DNA of 64,000 nt from Desulfofundulus luciae (lineage in GTDB: Bacteria; Bacillota; Desulfotomaculia; Desulfotomaculales; Desulfovirgulaceae), in assembly GCF_030813795.1 (NCBI RefSeq), contig NZ_JAUSUX010000007.1, positions 62,001 through 126,000 of the forward strand, given 5' to 3'. The notes beneath the pieces were generated by a model, which saw only the letters and a program-made list of their open reading frames with translations, was not told the origin of the DNA and did not search any database. The translations under genes and the position numbers were made by a program. Below, piece by piece: positions 24,819 to 32,702 of the stretch (its first letter is position 1; each line of letters starts with the position of its first letter).

Positions 24819-25250
24819 TTACAATGCGTAAACCTCTTCCCCGCTCAGGATACGGATACCCTTTGCCTGCAGGGCGGCAATGGCCCCGTCCAGTTGTTCC
24901 ACCCGGAACACCACCAGGGCGGCCTTGGAAGCTTTCTGCAAAAAGGCATACAGGTACTCGATGTTCAGGTTTGCTTCTTGCAAAACGGCCAGCACCCCGG
25001 CCAGGCCGCCGGGCTCATCCACCACTTCCACGGCAATGACATCGGTGGCGCTGACGGTAAAACCGGCCTCCTTGAGCACCCGGTAAGCCCGGTCCGGGTC
25101 GTTAACAATGAGACGCAAAATGCCGAAGTCGGTGGTATCGGCTATGGCCAGGGCACGGATGTTGATGCCGTTGTCCCCCAGTACCCTGGTCACCTGGGCC
25201 AAACGCCCCGTTTTGTTTTCCAGGAAGATGGAGATTTGCTTGACTTTCAT
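24819..25250 (-). CDS. Tandem ACT-domain protein
   Basis: 143 aa made of two ACT domains (about 1-68 and 70-143). The first opens with [21 protein letters not shown] and the second with [20 protein letters not shown], both with the ligand-binding Gly turn. Stand-alone tandem ACT proteins commonly sit next to phenylacetate-CoA ligase genes, as here (65-bp gap, same strand). They probably bind an amino acid and modulate aromatic amino acid or phenylacetate metabolism. Confidence 0.88.
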   Translation of the reverse strand: MKVKQISIFLENKTGRLAQVTRVLGDNGINIRALAIADTTDFGILRLIVNDPDRAYRVLKEAGFTVSATDVIAVEVVDEPGGLAGVLAVLQEANLNIEYLYAFLQKASKAALVVFRVEQLDGAIAALQAKGIRILSGEEVYAL

Positions 25251-25315
25251 GGGAGAACCCCCTTTCCTTATATATGTGCCGCGGAAGCTGCCCGCAACTA
25301 CAACTGCCCGACCAT

Positions 25316-26614
25316 TTATATCTGCCGCCGGTCGACTACCCGCTTCGCCTTGCCTTCACTTCTCGGGATGGTGTTGGGCTCCACCAGCTTCACCCGGGCG
25401 GAAATACCCAGAACGCTTTCGATCCGCTCCCGCAGGCGTTGTTCCAGGTCTTCCAGCTTGCGCACCGTATCGCTGAACATGTGCTCCGCCACTTCCACCC
25501 AGATTTCCAGGTAGTCCAGGTTGGCCTTGCGGTCCACCACCAGCAGATAGTGGGGTTCGGTTTCGCCGAACTCCAGGAGCACGCTTTCCACCTGGGAGGG
25601 AAATACGTTAACCCCGCGGATGATGAGCATGTCGTCGCTGCGGCCGGTAATCCGCCGGATGCGGTAATGGGTCCGGCCACAGGGGCAAGGTTCCGTATCC
25701 AGCCGGGTGATATCCCGGGTGCGGTAGCGGATGAGGGGAAAGGCTTCCTTGGTAATGGTGGTAATCACCAGTTCCCCCTCTTCCCCGGGAGGCAGCACTT
25801 CCCCCGTTGCCGGATCGATAATTTCGGGTATAAAGTGATCTTCCCAGATATGCATGCCCTGTTTTTCAGCGCACTCCATGGCCACACCGGGACCCATTAT
25901 TTCCGAAAGGCCGTATATGTCCAGGGCCATTAAGTCCAGCTTTTCTTCCAGCTGCCGGCGCATGCGCTCCGACCAGGGTTCGGCGCCGAAAATACCGGCC
26001 TTTAAAGGCATCTTTTTAAAGTCCAGGCCCATCTTTTGCCCTTCCTCGGCCATGTACAGGGCATAGGAAGGGGTACAGGTTAAAATGGTGGTGCCGAAGT
26101 CCTGCATCAGCATGAGCTGCCGCTGGGTGTTGCCCCCGGAAACGGGCACCACTGCTGCACCCAGACGCTCTGCCCCGTAGTGCAGCCCCAGGCCGCCGGT
26201 GAACAGGCCGTAACCATAGGCGTTCTGCACCACATCGAATTTGGTGCCCCCGGCGCAAACCAGTGAACGGGCGATCAGTTCTGCCCAGGTGTTAATATCG
26301 TTTTGAGTATATCCCACCACCGTGGGCTTGCCCGTGGTGCCTGAAGAAGCGTGCACGCGGACCACATCGCTCATGGGTACGGCAAACAAGCCAAAGGGAT
26401 AGTTGTCGCGCAAATCCTGTTTGGTGGTGAAGGGCAGTCGCCGCAGGTCCTCTAAAGTTCGGATGGACGAGGGCTTGATACCCATTTCGGTAAACCTTTG
26501 CCGGTAGAAGGGTACGTTGCGGTAAACACGCTCGATGGTTAGCTGCAGGCGCTCCAACTGCAGCGCCCGAAGCTGCTCCCGGGACATGGTCTCATGCTCG
26601 CGATCCCAGTACAC
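25316..26614 (-). CDS. paaK: Phenylacetate-CoA ligase (PaaK-like adenylate-forming enzyme)
   Basis: 432 aa, normal length. Activates phenylacetate or a related aryl acid to the CoA thioester with ATP. Motifs: [17 protein letters not shown] (about 92-108, phosphate loop), [12 protein letters not shown] (about 235), and the C-terminal [20 protein letters not shown] hinge (about 325-345). The C-terminal PaaK domain ends in [14 protein letters not shown]. In strict anaerobes this enzyme usually works with indolepyruvate or phenylpyruvate ferredoxin oxidoreductases in aromatic amino acid turnover, which are not in the window. Followed by the ACT protein. Confidence 0.93.
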   Translation of the reverse strand: MYWDREHETMSREQLRALQLERLQLTIERVYRNVPFYRQRFTEMGIKPSSIRTLEDLRRLPFTTKQDLRDNYPFGLFAVPMSDVVRVHASSGTTGKPTVVGYTQNDINTWAELIARSLVCAGGTKFDVVQNAYGYGLFTGGLGLHYGAERLGAAVVPVSGGNTQRQLMLMQDFGTTILTCTPSYALYMAEEGQKMGLDFKKMPLKAGIFGAEPWSERMRRQLEEKLDLMALDIYGLSEIMGPGVAMECAEKQGMHIWEDHFIPEIIDPATGEVLPPGEEGELVITTITKEAFPLIRYRTRDITRLDTEPCPCGRTHYRIRRITGRSDDMLIIRGVNVFPSQVESVLLEFGETEPHYLLVVDRKANLDYLEIWVEVAEHMFSDTVRKLEDLEQRLRERIESVLGISARVKLVEPNTIPRSEGKAKRVVDRRQI

Positions 26615-26845
26615 AAGCTCACTGCTCCTTTGCTATAAACTCAAAACTCATTTTTAAAGAATACTTCAACAACCGCTCCCGAGCATCCTGCTGAAGAAAA
26701 AATTTTTCGGTACTTCGTCATTAGCCGATGTAAATATCTGGCAGGTTGATGGACAAAAAGAAATTTGTTTCGGAAATATTGGACATCAATCGACCCACAA
26801 TTTCACCCACAGGCCGATCCTTTGACTGGTCAGTTATTAACAAAC
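26615..26845. other. Upstream region of paaK
   Basis: No gene supported on either strand. It should carry the paaK promoter, which I cannot place with confidence. It runs into the DnaA-box cluster. Confidence 0.4.
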
Positions 26846-27039
26846 TTATTCACATTATCCACAGCCCGAAATCCACAGGACCGCTATTCACCCGACCGGA
26901 AACCGGTTTTTACAGGGAACCATTTCAACCCGGAAAGCCTTGATTTTCAAGGCTTCGCGTTTTTCAACTCCTTTTTGCCCGCCGGATTTGCTGTTCCCCA
27001 AAGGCCACACTTTTTGTGGATAACTCGAAATAATCCACA
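26846..27039. other. Cluster of DnaA-box-like sites
   Basis: Five matches or near matches to TTATNCACA in 194 bp: TTATTCACA (26846-26854) directly abutting TTATCCACA (26855-26863), AAATCCACA (26869-26877), TTATCCACA on the minus strand (27015-27023) and TAATCCACA (27031-27039). The region lies between the 3' end of tsaD and the 5' end of paaK, with no dnaA or dnaN in view. It may titrate DnaA (like datA), modulate paaK, or be a remnant of a plasmid or other replicon. Confidence 0.6.
26895..26964 (+). terminator. Two plus-strand terminator-like hairpins inside the DnaA-box region
   Basis: ACCGG-AAA-CCGGT followed by TTTT (26895-26911), and AAGCCTTG-ATTTT-CAAGGCTT followed by CGCGTTTTT (26935-26964). 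Both have U-runs on the plus strand although no plus-strand gene precedes them, which hints at a short unannotated plus-strand RNA. Confidence 0.45.
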
Positions 27040-27075
27040 GGCAAAAAATGATAAAATTCCTTCGACAAAGTTTGC

Positions 27076-28086
27076 TTAAGACGACGGCAGGGGTAGGCCG
27101 GGCATGGCATTGAGGGTCAGGGATGCCAGATCGCCCCGCAGATACTTGTAATAGGCCGCACACCCGATCATGGCCGCATTATCGGTGCAGAACACCGGCG
27201 GGGGGTAAAATACCTCCAGGCCTTCCTGACGCGCCCGGGACGCCAGGGCCGCCCGTAACCGGCCGTTGGCCGCCACTCCCCCGGCCAGGATTATGGTCGG
27301 ACAGTTGTAATTGCGGGCAGCTTCCATGGTTTTATCCACCAGCACGTCTACCACGGCTTTTTGAAAGCTGGCCGCCACATCGGCCGGGTTTACTTCTTCT
27401 CCCCTTTGCCGGCAGCGGTGCAGGTACTGGAGCACCGCCGTCTTCAGGCCGCTGAAAGAAAAATCAAGGCCGTCCAGGTAGGCCCGGGGAAAATCAATGG
27501 CCTCTTCGTTACCCTCCCTGGCCAGGCGCTCAATTGCCGGCCCTCCGGGGTAACCCAGTTCCAGCACCCTGGCCACCTTGTCGAAGGCTTCCCCGGCGGC
27601 ATCATCCCGGGTGCTACCCAGCAGCCGGTAATCACCGTGATGCAGAACCAGCACCAGGTCCGTATGGCCGCCGCTTACCACCAGGCAGATGAGGGGAAAG
27701 GGCAAATCGGGCCGGACCAGGAAATTGGCATAGATGTGGCCTTCAAGATGATTCACGGCAATGAGGGGGATATCCAGGGCAAAGGCCACGGCCTTGGCCG
27801 CAGCTACCCCCACCAGCAGGGCCCCTACTAGCCCGGGGCCGTGGGTGACCGCCACCGCATCCAGATTGCCAAAAACCAGCCCGGCCTGGTCCAGCGCTTC
27901 TTTAATAACATGATTGATTAACTCCAAGTGCTTGCGGGAGGCTACTTCGGGCACGACCCCGCCAAATTTCCTGTGTACATCCACCTGCGAGGAAATAATA
28001 TTTGAAAGCACTTTCACACCATCTGCCACCACGGCAGCGGAAGTTTCATCACAGGAAGTTTCGATTGCCAGAATCTTAACGCTCAT
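27076..28086 (-). CDS. tsaD: tRNA N6-threonylcarbamoyladenosine transferase subunit TsaD
   Basis: 336 aa, typical length. Universal enzyme that transfers the threonylcarbamoyl group to A37 of ANN-decoding tRNAs, with TsaB and TsaE. Motifs: [13 protein letters not shown] at the N-terminus, the metal-binding NHLEGHIYA (His residues near 112-116), [10 protein letters not shown] near 136-145, and [11 protein letters not shown] near 265-275. Older databases call it Gcp or O-sialoglycoprotein endopeptidase. Single gene here, with AT-rich sequence and the divergent endonuclease-family gene upstream. Confidence 0.96.
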   Translation of the reverse strand: MSVKILAIETSCDETSAAVVADGVKVLSNIISSQVDVHRKFGGVVPEVASRKHLELINHVIKEALDQAGLVFGNLDAVAVTHGPGLVGALLVGVAAAKAVAFALDIPLIAVNHLEGHIYANFLVRPDLPFPLICLVVSGGHTDLVLVLHHGDYRLLGSTRDDAAGEAFDKVARVLELGYPGGPAIERLAREGNEEAIDFPRAYLDGLDFSFSGLKTAVLQYLHRCRQRGEEVNPADVAASFQKAVVDVLVDKTMEAARNYNCPTIILAGGVAANGRLRAALASRARQEGLEVFYPPPVFCTDNAAMIGCAAYYKYLRGDLASLTLNAMPGLPLPSS

Positions 28087-28187
28087 CTCACTACCTCTCT
28101 CAAAAGCAAGGTAACAATACTATAATAATACCACAAAAAACACCCCGGCATAACTGCCAGGGTACGCAATCACCGGGGGAACAAAAG

Positions 28188-28862
28188 ATGGGGCACGTTG
28201 TGCGGCTGCTCACCTACAATATACACCACGGTAAGGGAGTTGACGGCAAAGTGCGTTTACGGCGCGTGGCGGCGGTCCTGCAGCGGCATAACCCCGATGC
28301 GGTCGCCCTGCAGGAAGTGGACCGCCACCTGCCCCGCAGTTACCTGCGCCACCAGGCCCGGGCGCTGGCCCAGCACCTGAACATGTACTTTGTTTTTGCC
28401 CCCACCTTAAGCTGGCTGGGCATCTGCCAGTACGGCCTGGCCATTTTAAGCCGTTACCCCATATCAGAACATCAATACTACCCTTTGCCCGGCACTCACG
28501 AACCCCGGGGGCTGCTATCAGCCAGCCTGGACCACGAAGCAGGAACGTTTTTCCTGCTCAACACCCACCTGGGCTTAAACTACCGGGAAAGGGAAAAACA
28601 AGCGGAAACAATAAGGGAGATCGTCAGCTCTATGAATGGGCCGGTGGTCCTGGCGGGCGATATGAATACGGAACGGCTCACCTTCCCCGAACTGCCCGTC
28701 ACCCCACCGGACACCCTGCCAACCTTTCCCTCATACCGCCCCCGGTTCGGGCTGGACCGCATATTTGCGTCGCGCCACTGGCGCATCATCAAGGCTCTTA
28801 CCCCTTCCGCGGGCGCTTCCGACCATTTGCCCCTGCTGGTGGAGCTGGTACTGGCAAACTGA
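28188..28862 (+). CDS. Endonuclease/exonuclease/phosphatase-family protein
   Basis: 224 aa, about the length of a bare EEP domain. Motifs in order: RLLTYNIHHGKG (5-16, catalytic Asn), LQEVDRH (41-47, metal Glu), NTHLGLNYRERE (about 125-136), LAGDMNTE (about 154-161) and the terminal SDHLPLLVEL (catalytic Asp-His). The family includes metal-dependent phosphodiesterases and nucleases; the substrate cannot be predicted. No signal peptide. The stop codon abuts the repeat element at 28862-29431, which fills the gap to the convergent sir2 gene. Confidence 0.88.
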   Translation: MGHVVRLLTYNIHHGKGVDGKVRLRRVAAVLQRHNPDAVALQEVDRHLPRSYLRHQARALAQHLNMYFVFAPTLSWLGICQYGLAILSRYPISEHQYYPLPGTHEPRGLLSASLDHEAGTFFLLNTHLGLNYREREKQAETIREIVSSMNGPVVLAGDMNTERLTFPELPVTPPDTLPTFPSYRPRFGLDRIFASRHWRIIKALTPSAGASDHLPLLVELVLAN

Positions 28863-28946
28863 AATATTCAGAAAAACGTTATGAGGAGGATGCGGTACTG
28901 TCCGAAGCGAACGACTTGCGAAGCGCCGGTAACAGCACCCGGTGAA

Positions 28947-29043
28947 CCCAGCACTCACCGGCAAAGATGCTCATTCCAAGGCAAATGCAAAAGGCAGTAG
29001 AAAATTTGGCCTTCGCAGTATGGCTTATTCAGTGAGTGCTGGG
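28947..29043. repeat. 97-bp hairpin unit, copy A'
   Basis: Identical over all 97 bp to the unit at 19096-19192, while flanking sequence differs by several percent. Confidence 0.75.
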
Positions 29044-29155
29044 CGGCTCGGCTCTCGAGGACGCATGATGAACTACCCGGAAGAAGACCTTTTAAGACAT
29101 ATTGTTTCAAGAGGTAACAACGAAGAATGATTAGTGGCGGGCAATCCGCAGAAGA

Positions 29156-29251
29156 CCCAGCACTCACTGGCCATGATGCTCTTTCTAAGCCTGCTGTAAC
29201 AAAATAGTAAGTGCAGAGCTTTCCAGTATAACTTTTTCAGTGAGTGCTGGG
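29156..29251. repeat. 96-bp hairpin unit, copy B
   Basis: Same 12-bp ends. The interior is diverged, but AAGC+CTGC (29187-29194) pairs with GCAG, one bulged A, and GCTT (29213-29221), the same architecture as copy A with compensating changes. Followed by GCGGCCCGAAGCGAGCCGCGGTGC-like sequence shared with locus 1 (29252-29275). Confidence 0.7.
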
Positions 29252-29307
29252 CGGCCCGAAGCGAGCCGCGGTGCGCATCTTACGCGGAGCACTGGAGTGA
29301 GCGGGGA

Positions 29308-29402
29308 CCCAGCACTCACTGGAATACTAGCTCTTCCCAAAACCTGATGTGTCAATTAAACCTGAAACACCGGAGCAGAGTCATATTTAGGTGAGTGCTG
29401 GG
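29308..29402. repeat. 95-bp hairpin unit, copy C
   Basis: Same 12-bp ends, with a strongly diverged interior in which GCTC...GAGC and GTGT...ACAC can pair. It sits at a place where locus 1 has only a CAGC tetranucleotide, suggesting gain or loss of a unit. Confidence 0.65.
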
Positions 29403-29431
29403 CCGCATCCAACCGGGTTCACTGAATATTT

Positions 29432-30196
29432 CTACTGGCCGGTGAGGGGTTCCCCCAGTTCCGCCATCAGATCCCGGAATACCTGGCCCGCACTGTTATG
29501 AATCACCAGCTCGGCCTGTTCGTCCCAGGGGGTTGGCTCCCGGTTGATGATCACCACCCGCCGGGCAAACTGCGGCAATCCGGCAGCCGGGTAAACCTGC
29601 AGGCTGCTTCCCACCACCAGCAGCAACTGGCAGCCGGACAGGGCCCTGGTGGCTTTGAAAAAGTCCTCACTCATCCGGTCTTCAAACAGAACCACATCCG
29701 GTCGCAAAATTCCCCTGCAGATACCGCAAAGGGGAGGGTTCTGCCCCTTTTCAAACTGTTCCACCAGGTAAGAAAAGGGGTAACTCTGTTCACAGCTCAT
29801 ACAGTGGCAGGTGCGCAGGTGGCCGTGAATTTCCCACACCCGTTTTGAACCCGCCCGCTGGTGCAAGCCATCGATATTCTGGGTAATTACCCCCACCAGG
29901 TAACCCAGCTCCTCCAGGCGGGCCAGTGCCCGGTGGGCATCGTTGGGCTCGGCGCCGCTAAAGACCGTCCAGCGGGAGAGATTTATGTTGTAAAAAGCAG
30001 CCGGATCCCGCTTTAAGGCGCTCAGACTGGCTGTTTGAATGGGGTCATATTTGGTCCACAACCCCGTTCCCGGGCTGCGGAAATCGGGAATACCGCTCTC
30101 GGTACTTACTCCGGCCCCCGTCAGGGCAAAATTGCGGTCGTGGCGGCGCAAAAGTTCGGCCAGGGTACGAATTTTCTCCTGGTAGGACGCAGAAAT
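29432..30196 (-). CDS. Sir2-family NAD-dependent protein deacylase
   Basis: 254 aa if started at an ATT codon (30196-30194). A shorter version from TTG at 30151 would be 239 aa. The ATT is favoured because AGGAGGTGA lies 9 nt upstream and because the added residues (QEKIRTLAELL) are the usual first helix of Sir2 proteins; a TGA precedes it in frame and no ATG, GTG or TTG lies between. Motifs: TGAGVSTESGIPDFRSPGTG, TQNIDGLHQRAG with the catalytic His in EIHGH, zinc ligands CMSCE...CGIC. It uses NAD to remove acyl groups from lysines. The acetyltransferase AcuA is encoded 1.7 kb away, suggesting reversible control of acetyl-CoA synthetase. Confidence 0.9.
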   Translation of the reverse strand: MSASYQEKIRTLAELLRRHDRNFALTGAGVSTESGIPDFRSPGTGLWTKYDPIQTASLSALKRDPAAFYNINLSRWTVFSGAEPNDAHRALARLEELGYLVGVITQNIDGLHQRAGSKRVWEIHGHLRTCHCMSCEQSYPFSYLVEQFEKGQNPPLCGICRGILRPDVVLFEDRMSEDFFKATRALSGCQLLLVVGSSLQVYPAAGLPQFARRVVIINREPTPWDEQAELVIHNSAGQVFRDLMAELGEPLTGQ

Positions 30197-30393
30197 GGCC
30201 GCTCACCTCCTGCAGGAAAGTTTCGCATTATTTAGATAAATCTCAGTGGCAGCCGTCTCCGGCCTTGCCGCATCCGTGCCGGACGACCGGCCACCAATAA
30301 CCAGCGCACGGTTTTAAAAGGCTTTGATTCTTCCCTTCAATTTATAGAAAGGTCACTATACATCTATATCCACCACTGCCCGACCTTATCATC

Positions 30394-30789
30394 TTAACTT
30401 TCTCCAGCCGGTTTTTCCGAAGCCACCCGGTTGCCGCAATAGCTGCAGAATTTCCCTCCTGCCGGGAGCTCGATTTTGCACTGGGGACACACCAGGGGCT
30501 TTGGCTGTAGCCTGTTGATCTGCTCCTGGATGGATAACATATCGGTTTCTATCTTCCGCGTGCTCTCACAAAGGCGTTCAATTTCCCCGTCCAGTCCTTC
30601 TTCACCTTTATAACGGCGGTAAACCAGTTCTCCCAAACTCAAAAAATTGTTTTCCAACTCTTTTTCCAGACGCGAAAGCTCAAATTTCAGCCGGGTGGCC
30701 TCCAGAAATTCACTGGAACGCTTGGTCACCTCTTTGGCCTTATCGCTCAGCCCCTTAGCCGTTTCACCTATTTTCTGAAAGATCTCCAT
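30394..30789 (-). CDS. Coiled-coil protein with C-terminal zinc ribbon
   Basis: 131 aa. Residues 1-95 are strongly helical with heptad-like repeats (KFELSRLEKELENNFLSLGE). The C-terminus has a zinc ribbon, CPQCKIELPAGGKFCSYCG. Proteins of this layout are common in Firmicutes, without known function. ATG at 30789 with GGGGGGC about 9 nt upstream. Monocistronic. Confidence 0.75.
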   Translation of the reverse strand: MEIFQKIGETAKGLSDKAKEVTKRSSEFLEATRLKFELSRLEKELENNFLSLGELVYRRYKGEEGLDGEIERLCESTRKIETDMLSIQEQINRLQPKPLVCPQCKIELPAGGKFCSYCGNRVASEKPAGES

Positions 30790-30822
30790 GTGAAGAGCCC
30801 CCCTTTAAATGTTTTGACAATA

Positions 30823-31056
30823 TTAGTTCGACAGGTACCAGGAAAAGTCCTCCCCTGCTGGCAGCATTTGTTTTTTAATCGAGTGTGCTTTGTTCGCTTT
30901 GGCCACTACCTGGGGCATAACTTCGAGGGGGGCAAAAATGATACCTCTTGATGCGATCAATGGAACGGAGTGGTTCTTCAGGATGCCGGTTTTATCCACC
31001 CCGCAGCCATTTCTATCACCATGTTCACGCTGATGACGGGCTAAATCGTACTCTGG
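30823..31056 (-). pseudogene. Possible gene fragment without start codon
   Basis: A 77-codon open frame bounded by TAA codons. It reads like protein in places (VDKTGILKNHSVPLIASRG, then IIFAPLEVMPQVVAKANKAH) but has no ATG or GTG near its start and no ribosome binding site. I do not recognise a family. Probably the 3' end of a decayed gene. Confidence 0.25.
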
Positions 31057-31123
31057 TTACACCATTCAAGAAAAAGCATGCACGGTTAAACTGCTCTTCA
31101 TAAAAAGATAACCCTATAAAATA

Positions 31124-31145
31124 AACCCGCAAGATTATGCGGGTT
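31124..31145 (-). terminator. Hairpin terminator overlapping a stop codon
   Basis: AACCCGC (31124-31130) pairs with GCGGGTT (31139-31145); on the minus strand it is followed by UAUUUUAUAG. It overlaps the stop of the gene at 31144-31470. Confidence 0.65.
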
Positions 31146-31470
31146 AAGAGTTTTCCCCGGTAGCATCCAGTTGAACATAAAGCGCCCGCTCATTCTCATC
31201 GAACCTGGCTTCATACTTTCCGCGGGGGCTGATGTTAAAGTGCTTAAAAAAGCCCTTACCAAAAACCTTTGTTTTCTTGATCTGCATGCCCCCTTCTTCC
31301 ACCGCCCGGATCCGGATAACACGCGCATCCCGATCATAGGCTAATTCCACATGCTGCGCACCCAGTTTTTCCCTGGCCACATTATTCAACACAATTGAAC
31401 TTTTGAAGAAAGAAACCATGGGTGCTTTTTCTGCCCTTTCACCACGAGGTTTGTAAACTTCAAAAGCCAT
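31144..31470 (-). CDS. Conserved-looking hypothetical protein
   Basis: 108 aa, no family recognised. It starts MAFEVYKPRGERAEKAPMVS and appears to be an alpha/beta protein with basic patches (KKTKVFGKGFFKHF) and regular beta-strand alternation near the C-terminus (KYEARFDENERALYVQL). AGGAGATG lies 8 nt before the ATG and a terminator overlaps the stop, so it is likely a real single-gene unit. No signal peptide or membrane segment. Confidence 0.65.
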   Translation of the reverse strand: MAFEVYKPRGERAEKAPMVSFFKSSIVLNNVAREKLGAQHVELAYDRDARVIRIRAVEEGGMQIKKTKVFGKGFFKHFNISPRGKYEARFDENERALYVQLDATGENS

Positions 31471-31743
31471 ACATCACATCTCCTTTTTATTTTTGATGGT
31501 ATTATAATCTATAATGCCCAGTTTCGTCAAATCCTAACTTTAATTTTTAATTACATTACAAAGATGCCGGTTATTAGCGTAATTATCGTAAACGCTCGAT
31601 TATTCCTGATCACGTAAGCGGAATTCGAATCGTCATACCTCGTCGTGATTGCGCCGCTGGTGCAGAACCCGGGAATAAATCCAGGAGTCCACGGCAAACT
31701 AAATATGCGAATATTTTTAATATATCTATTTCAGGTGGCAGGA
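31471..31743. other. Intergenic region upstream of acuA
   Basis: No gene supported. An open frame on the plus strand runs from 31645 into acuA, but the promoter at 31744-31772 and the ribosome binding site at 31839-31845 make that upstream part untranslated. Confidence 0.45.
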
Positions 31744-31772
31744 TTGAATATATTGGCAGGGTCACCTATAAT
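31744..31772 (+). promoter_or_regulatory. Sigma-A-type promoter for acuA
   Basis: TTGAAT (31744-31749), exactly 17 bp, TATAAT (31767-31772). Transcription would begin near 31779, about 73 nt before the acuA ATG. Confidence 0.65.
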
Positions 31773-31851
31773 AAAGATAGCTAAACGGTTGCATTCCAGG
31801 GATAAACGGTCGATTATGACACCCGAATGGTCAGCCCGGGAGGTGGGGTCG

Positions 31852-32493
31852 ATGGCCAAACCAGTGCAGTTGAAACCGGTGGAGTTGAATACTCCCAAAG
31901 GACTGGTGGTCTTTGAAGGACCGGTAACGGACAGCTACATTGACGGGCTCTCCATGAACGAGGGTCTTGCCAATTTCCGCCCACCGGACCGCCAGAAAGA
32001 AGCCCTCAAGCAAATTACCAATTTGCCTGACGGCATGATATTCATTGCCCGCCATGACAATGAAATAATCGGCTATGTCACCTTCCATCACCCCGACGAT
32101 TTCAGCCGATGGTCCAAGCATCCGCGGGTGCTGGAAATGGGCGGCATTGAGGTAAGCCCGGCATGGCGTGGTTGTGGCGTAGCGGAAAACCTGATGAAAC
32201 TGGCCTTTTCCCATCCTGCCGTAGAAGACTTCATTGTAATCACTACCGAGTACTGCTGGCACTGGGACACCAGAAACACCGGCCTGGATATCTGGGCTTA
32301 TCAAAAGATGCTCACCAGGCTCTTCGGGAAAGTGGGCCTGCAAAAGGTAACCACCGACGACCCCGACATTCTGGAGCATCCCGCCAATGTGCTCATGGCC
32401 AGATTTGGTAAAAGCGTCGGCAAGGAAGATATTATGCTCTTCGAAGGCATGCGGTTCCTCAGAAAGTACGGAAAGGTAGTTAATATGGTGTAA
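31852..32493 (+). CDS. acuA: AcuA-like protein acetyltransferase (GNAT fold)
   Basis: 213 aa, close to the ~210 aa of Bacillus AcuA, which acetylates and inactivates acetyl-CoA synthetase. GNAT core: MIFIARHDNEIIGYVTFHHP (about 63-82), VLEMGGIEVSPAWRGCGVAENLMKLAF (acetyl-CoA-binding RGxGxAexL motif near 105-115). The characteristic YCWHWD follows near 134-139. Start ATG at 31852 chosen for GGGAGGTG upstream (31838-31845) and agreement with family length; an upstream start at 31645 would lie before the promoter. A Sir2 deacylase is 1.7 kb away. Confidence 0.85.
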   Translation: MAKPVQLKPVELNTPKGLVVFEGPVTDSYIDGLSMNEGLANFRPPDRQKEALKQITNLPDGMIFIARHDNEIIGYVTFHHPDDFSRWSKHPRVLEMGGIEVSPAWRGCGVAENLMKLAFSHPAVEDFIVITTEYCWHWDTRNTGLDIWAYQKMLTRLFGKVGLQKVTTDDPDILEHPANVLMARFGKSVGKEDIMLFEGMRFLRKYGKVVNMV

Positions 32494-32499
32494 CGCCTG

Positions 32500-32519
32500 A
32501 CCCGGTTGCGAAACCGGGT
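32500..32519 (+). terminator. acuA terminator
   Basis: ACCCGGTT (32500-32507), GCGA loop, AACCGGGT (32512-32519), followed by TTCTATCTTT. Confidence 0.75.
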
Positions 32520-32659
32520 TTCTATCTTTACACCAGGTTTTTTTTCTTACCCCCAACACCCATTACTCCTGATCACAGAAATGCCTAAAAAATTTTTGGT
32601 CACATGCCGAATCACAGGAGGAACTCGCCAGTAAAAGAGCGAATATTTTAAACGTATGG

Positions 32660-32670
32660 TGGTCATACCA
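32660..32670. promoter_or_regulatory. GntR/FadR-type operator upstream of glcDF
   Basis: TGGTCATACCA is a perfect dyad fitting the TNGTNNNACNA consensus bound by FadR-subfamily GntR proteins such as LldR and GlcC, which control lactate and glycolate oxidation. It lies 33 nt before the glcD ATG. Confidence 0.5.
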
Positions 32671-32702
32671 TCAGACTACTTTCTCTTCGAGGGGGGAATT
32701 AT

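Larger units (their letters stand above)
28862..29431. repeat. Nested inverted-repeat element, locus 2 (three hairpins)
   Basis: 570-bp element with perfect 10-bp ends AAATATTCAG (28862-28871) and CTGAATATTT (29422-29431). It exactly fills the space between the stop codons of two convergent genes. It contains three 95-97 bp hairpin units with CCCAGCACTCAC/GTGAGTGCTGGG ends. The first ~180 bp is about 92% identical to locus 1. Between hairpins 1 and 2 lies about 110 bp of unique sequence with a 21-codon open frame (MMNYPEEDLLRHIVSRGNNEE, 29067-29129 with stop 29130) that may be a gene remnant or chance. Confidence 0.75.

Noticed and set aside
26746-26943. A 65-codon plus-strand gene in the DnaA-box region
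   Set aside because: Its sequence is dominated by box and hairpin bases, it lacks a ribosome binding site, and I see no family.
29156-29402. Repeated CCCAGCACTCAC units as a CRISPR array
   Set aside because: The units are ~95-bp inverted-repeat hairpins at irregular distances with no 25-45 bp direct repeats, no regular spacers and no cas genes.
29156-29402. Integron attC sites
   Set aside because: No RYYYAAC core, no integrase and no gene cassettes; the interiors covary as stems.
31645-31851. N-terminal extension of AcuA
   Set aside because: A consensus promoter (31744-31772) and ribosome binding site lie inside it, and AcuA family length fits the start at 31852.
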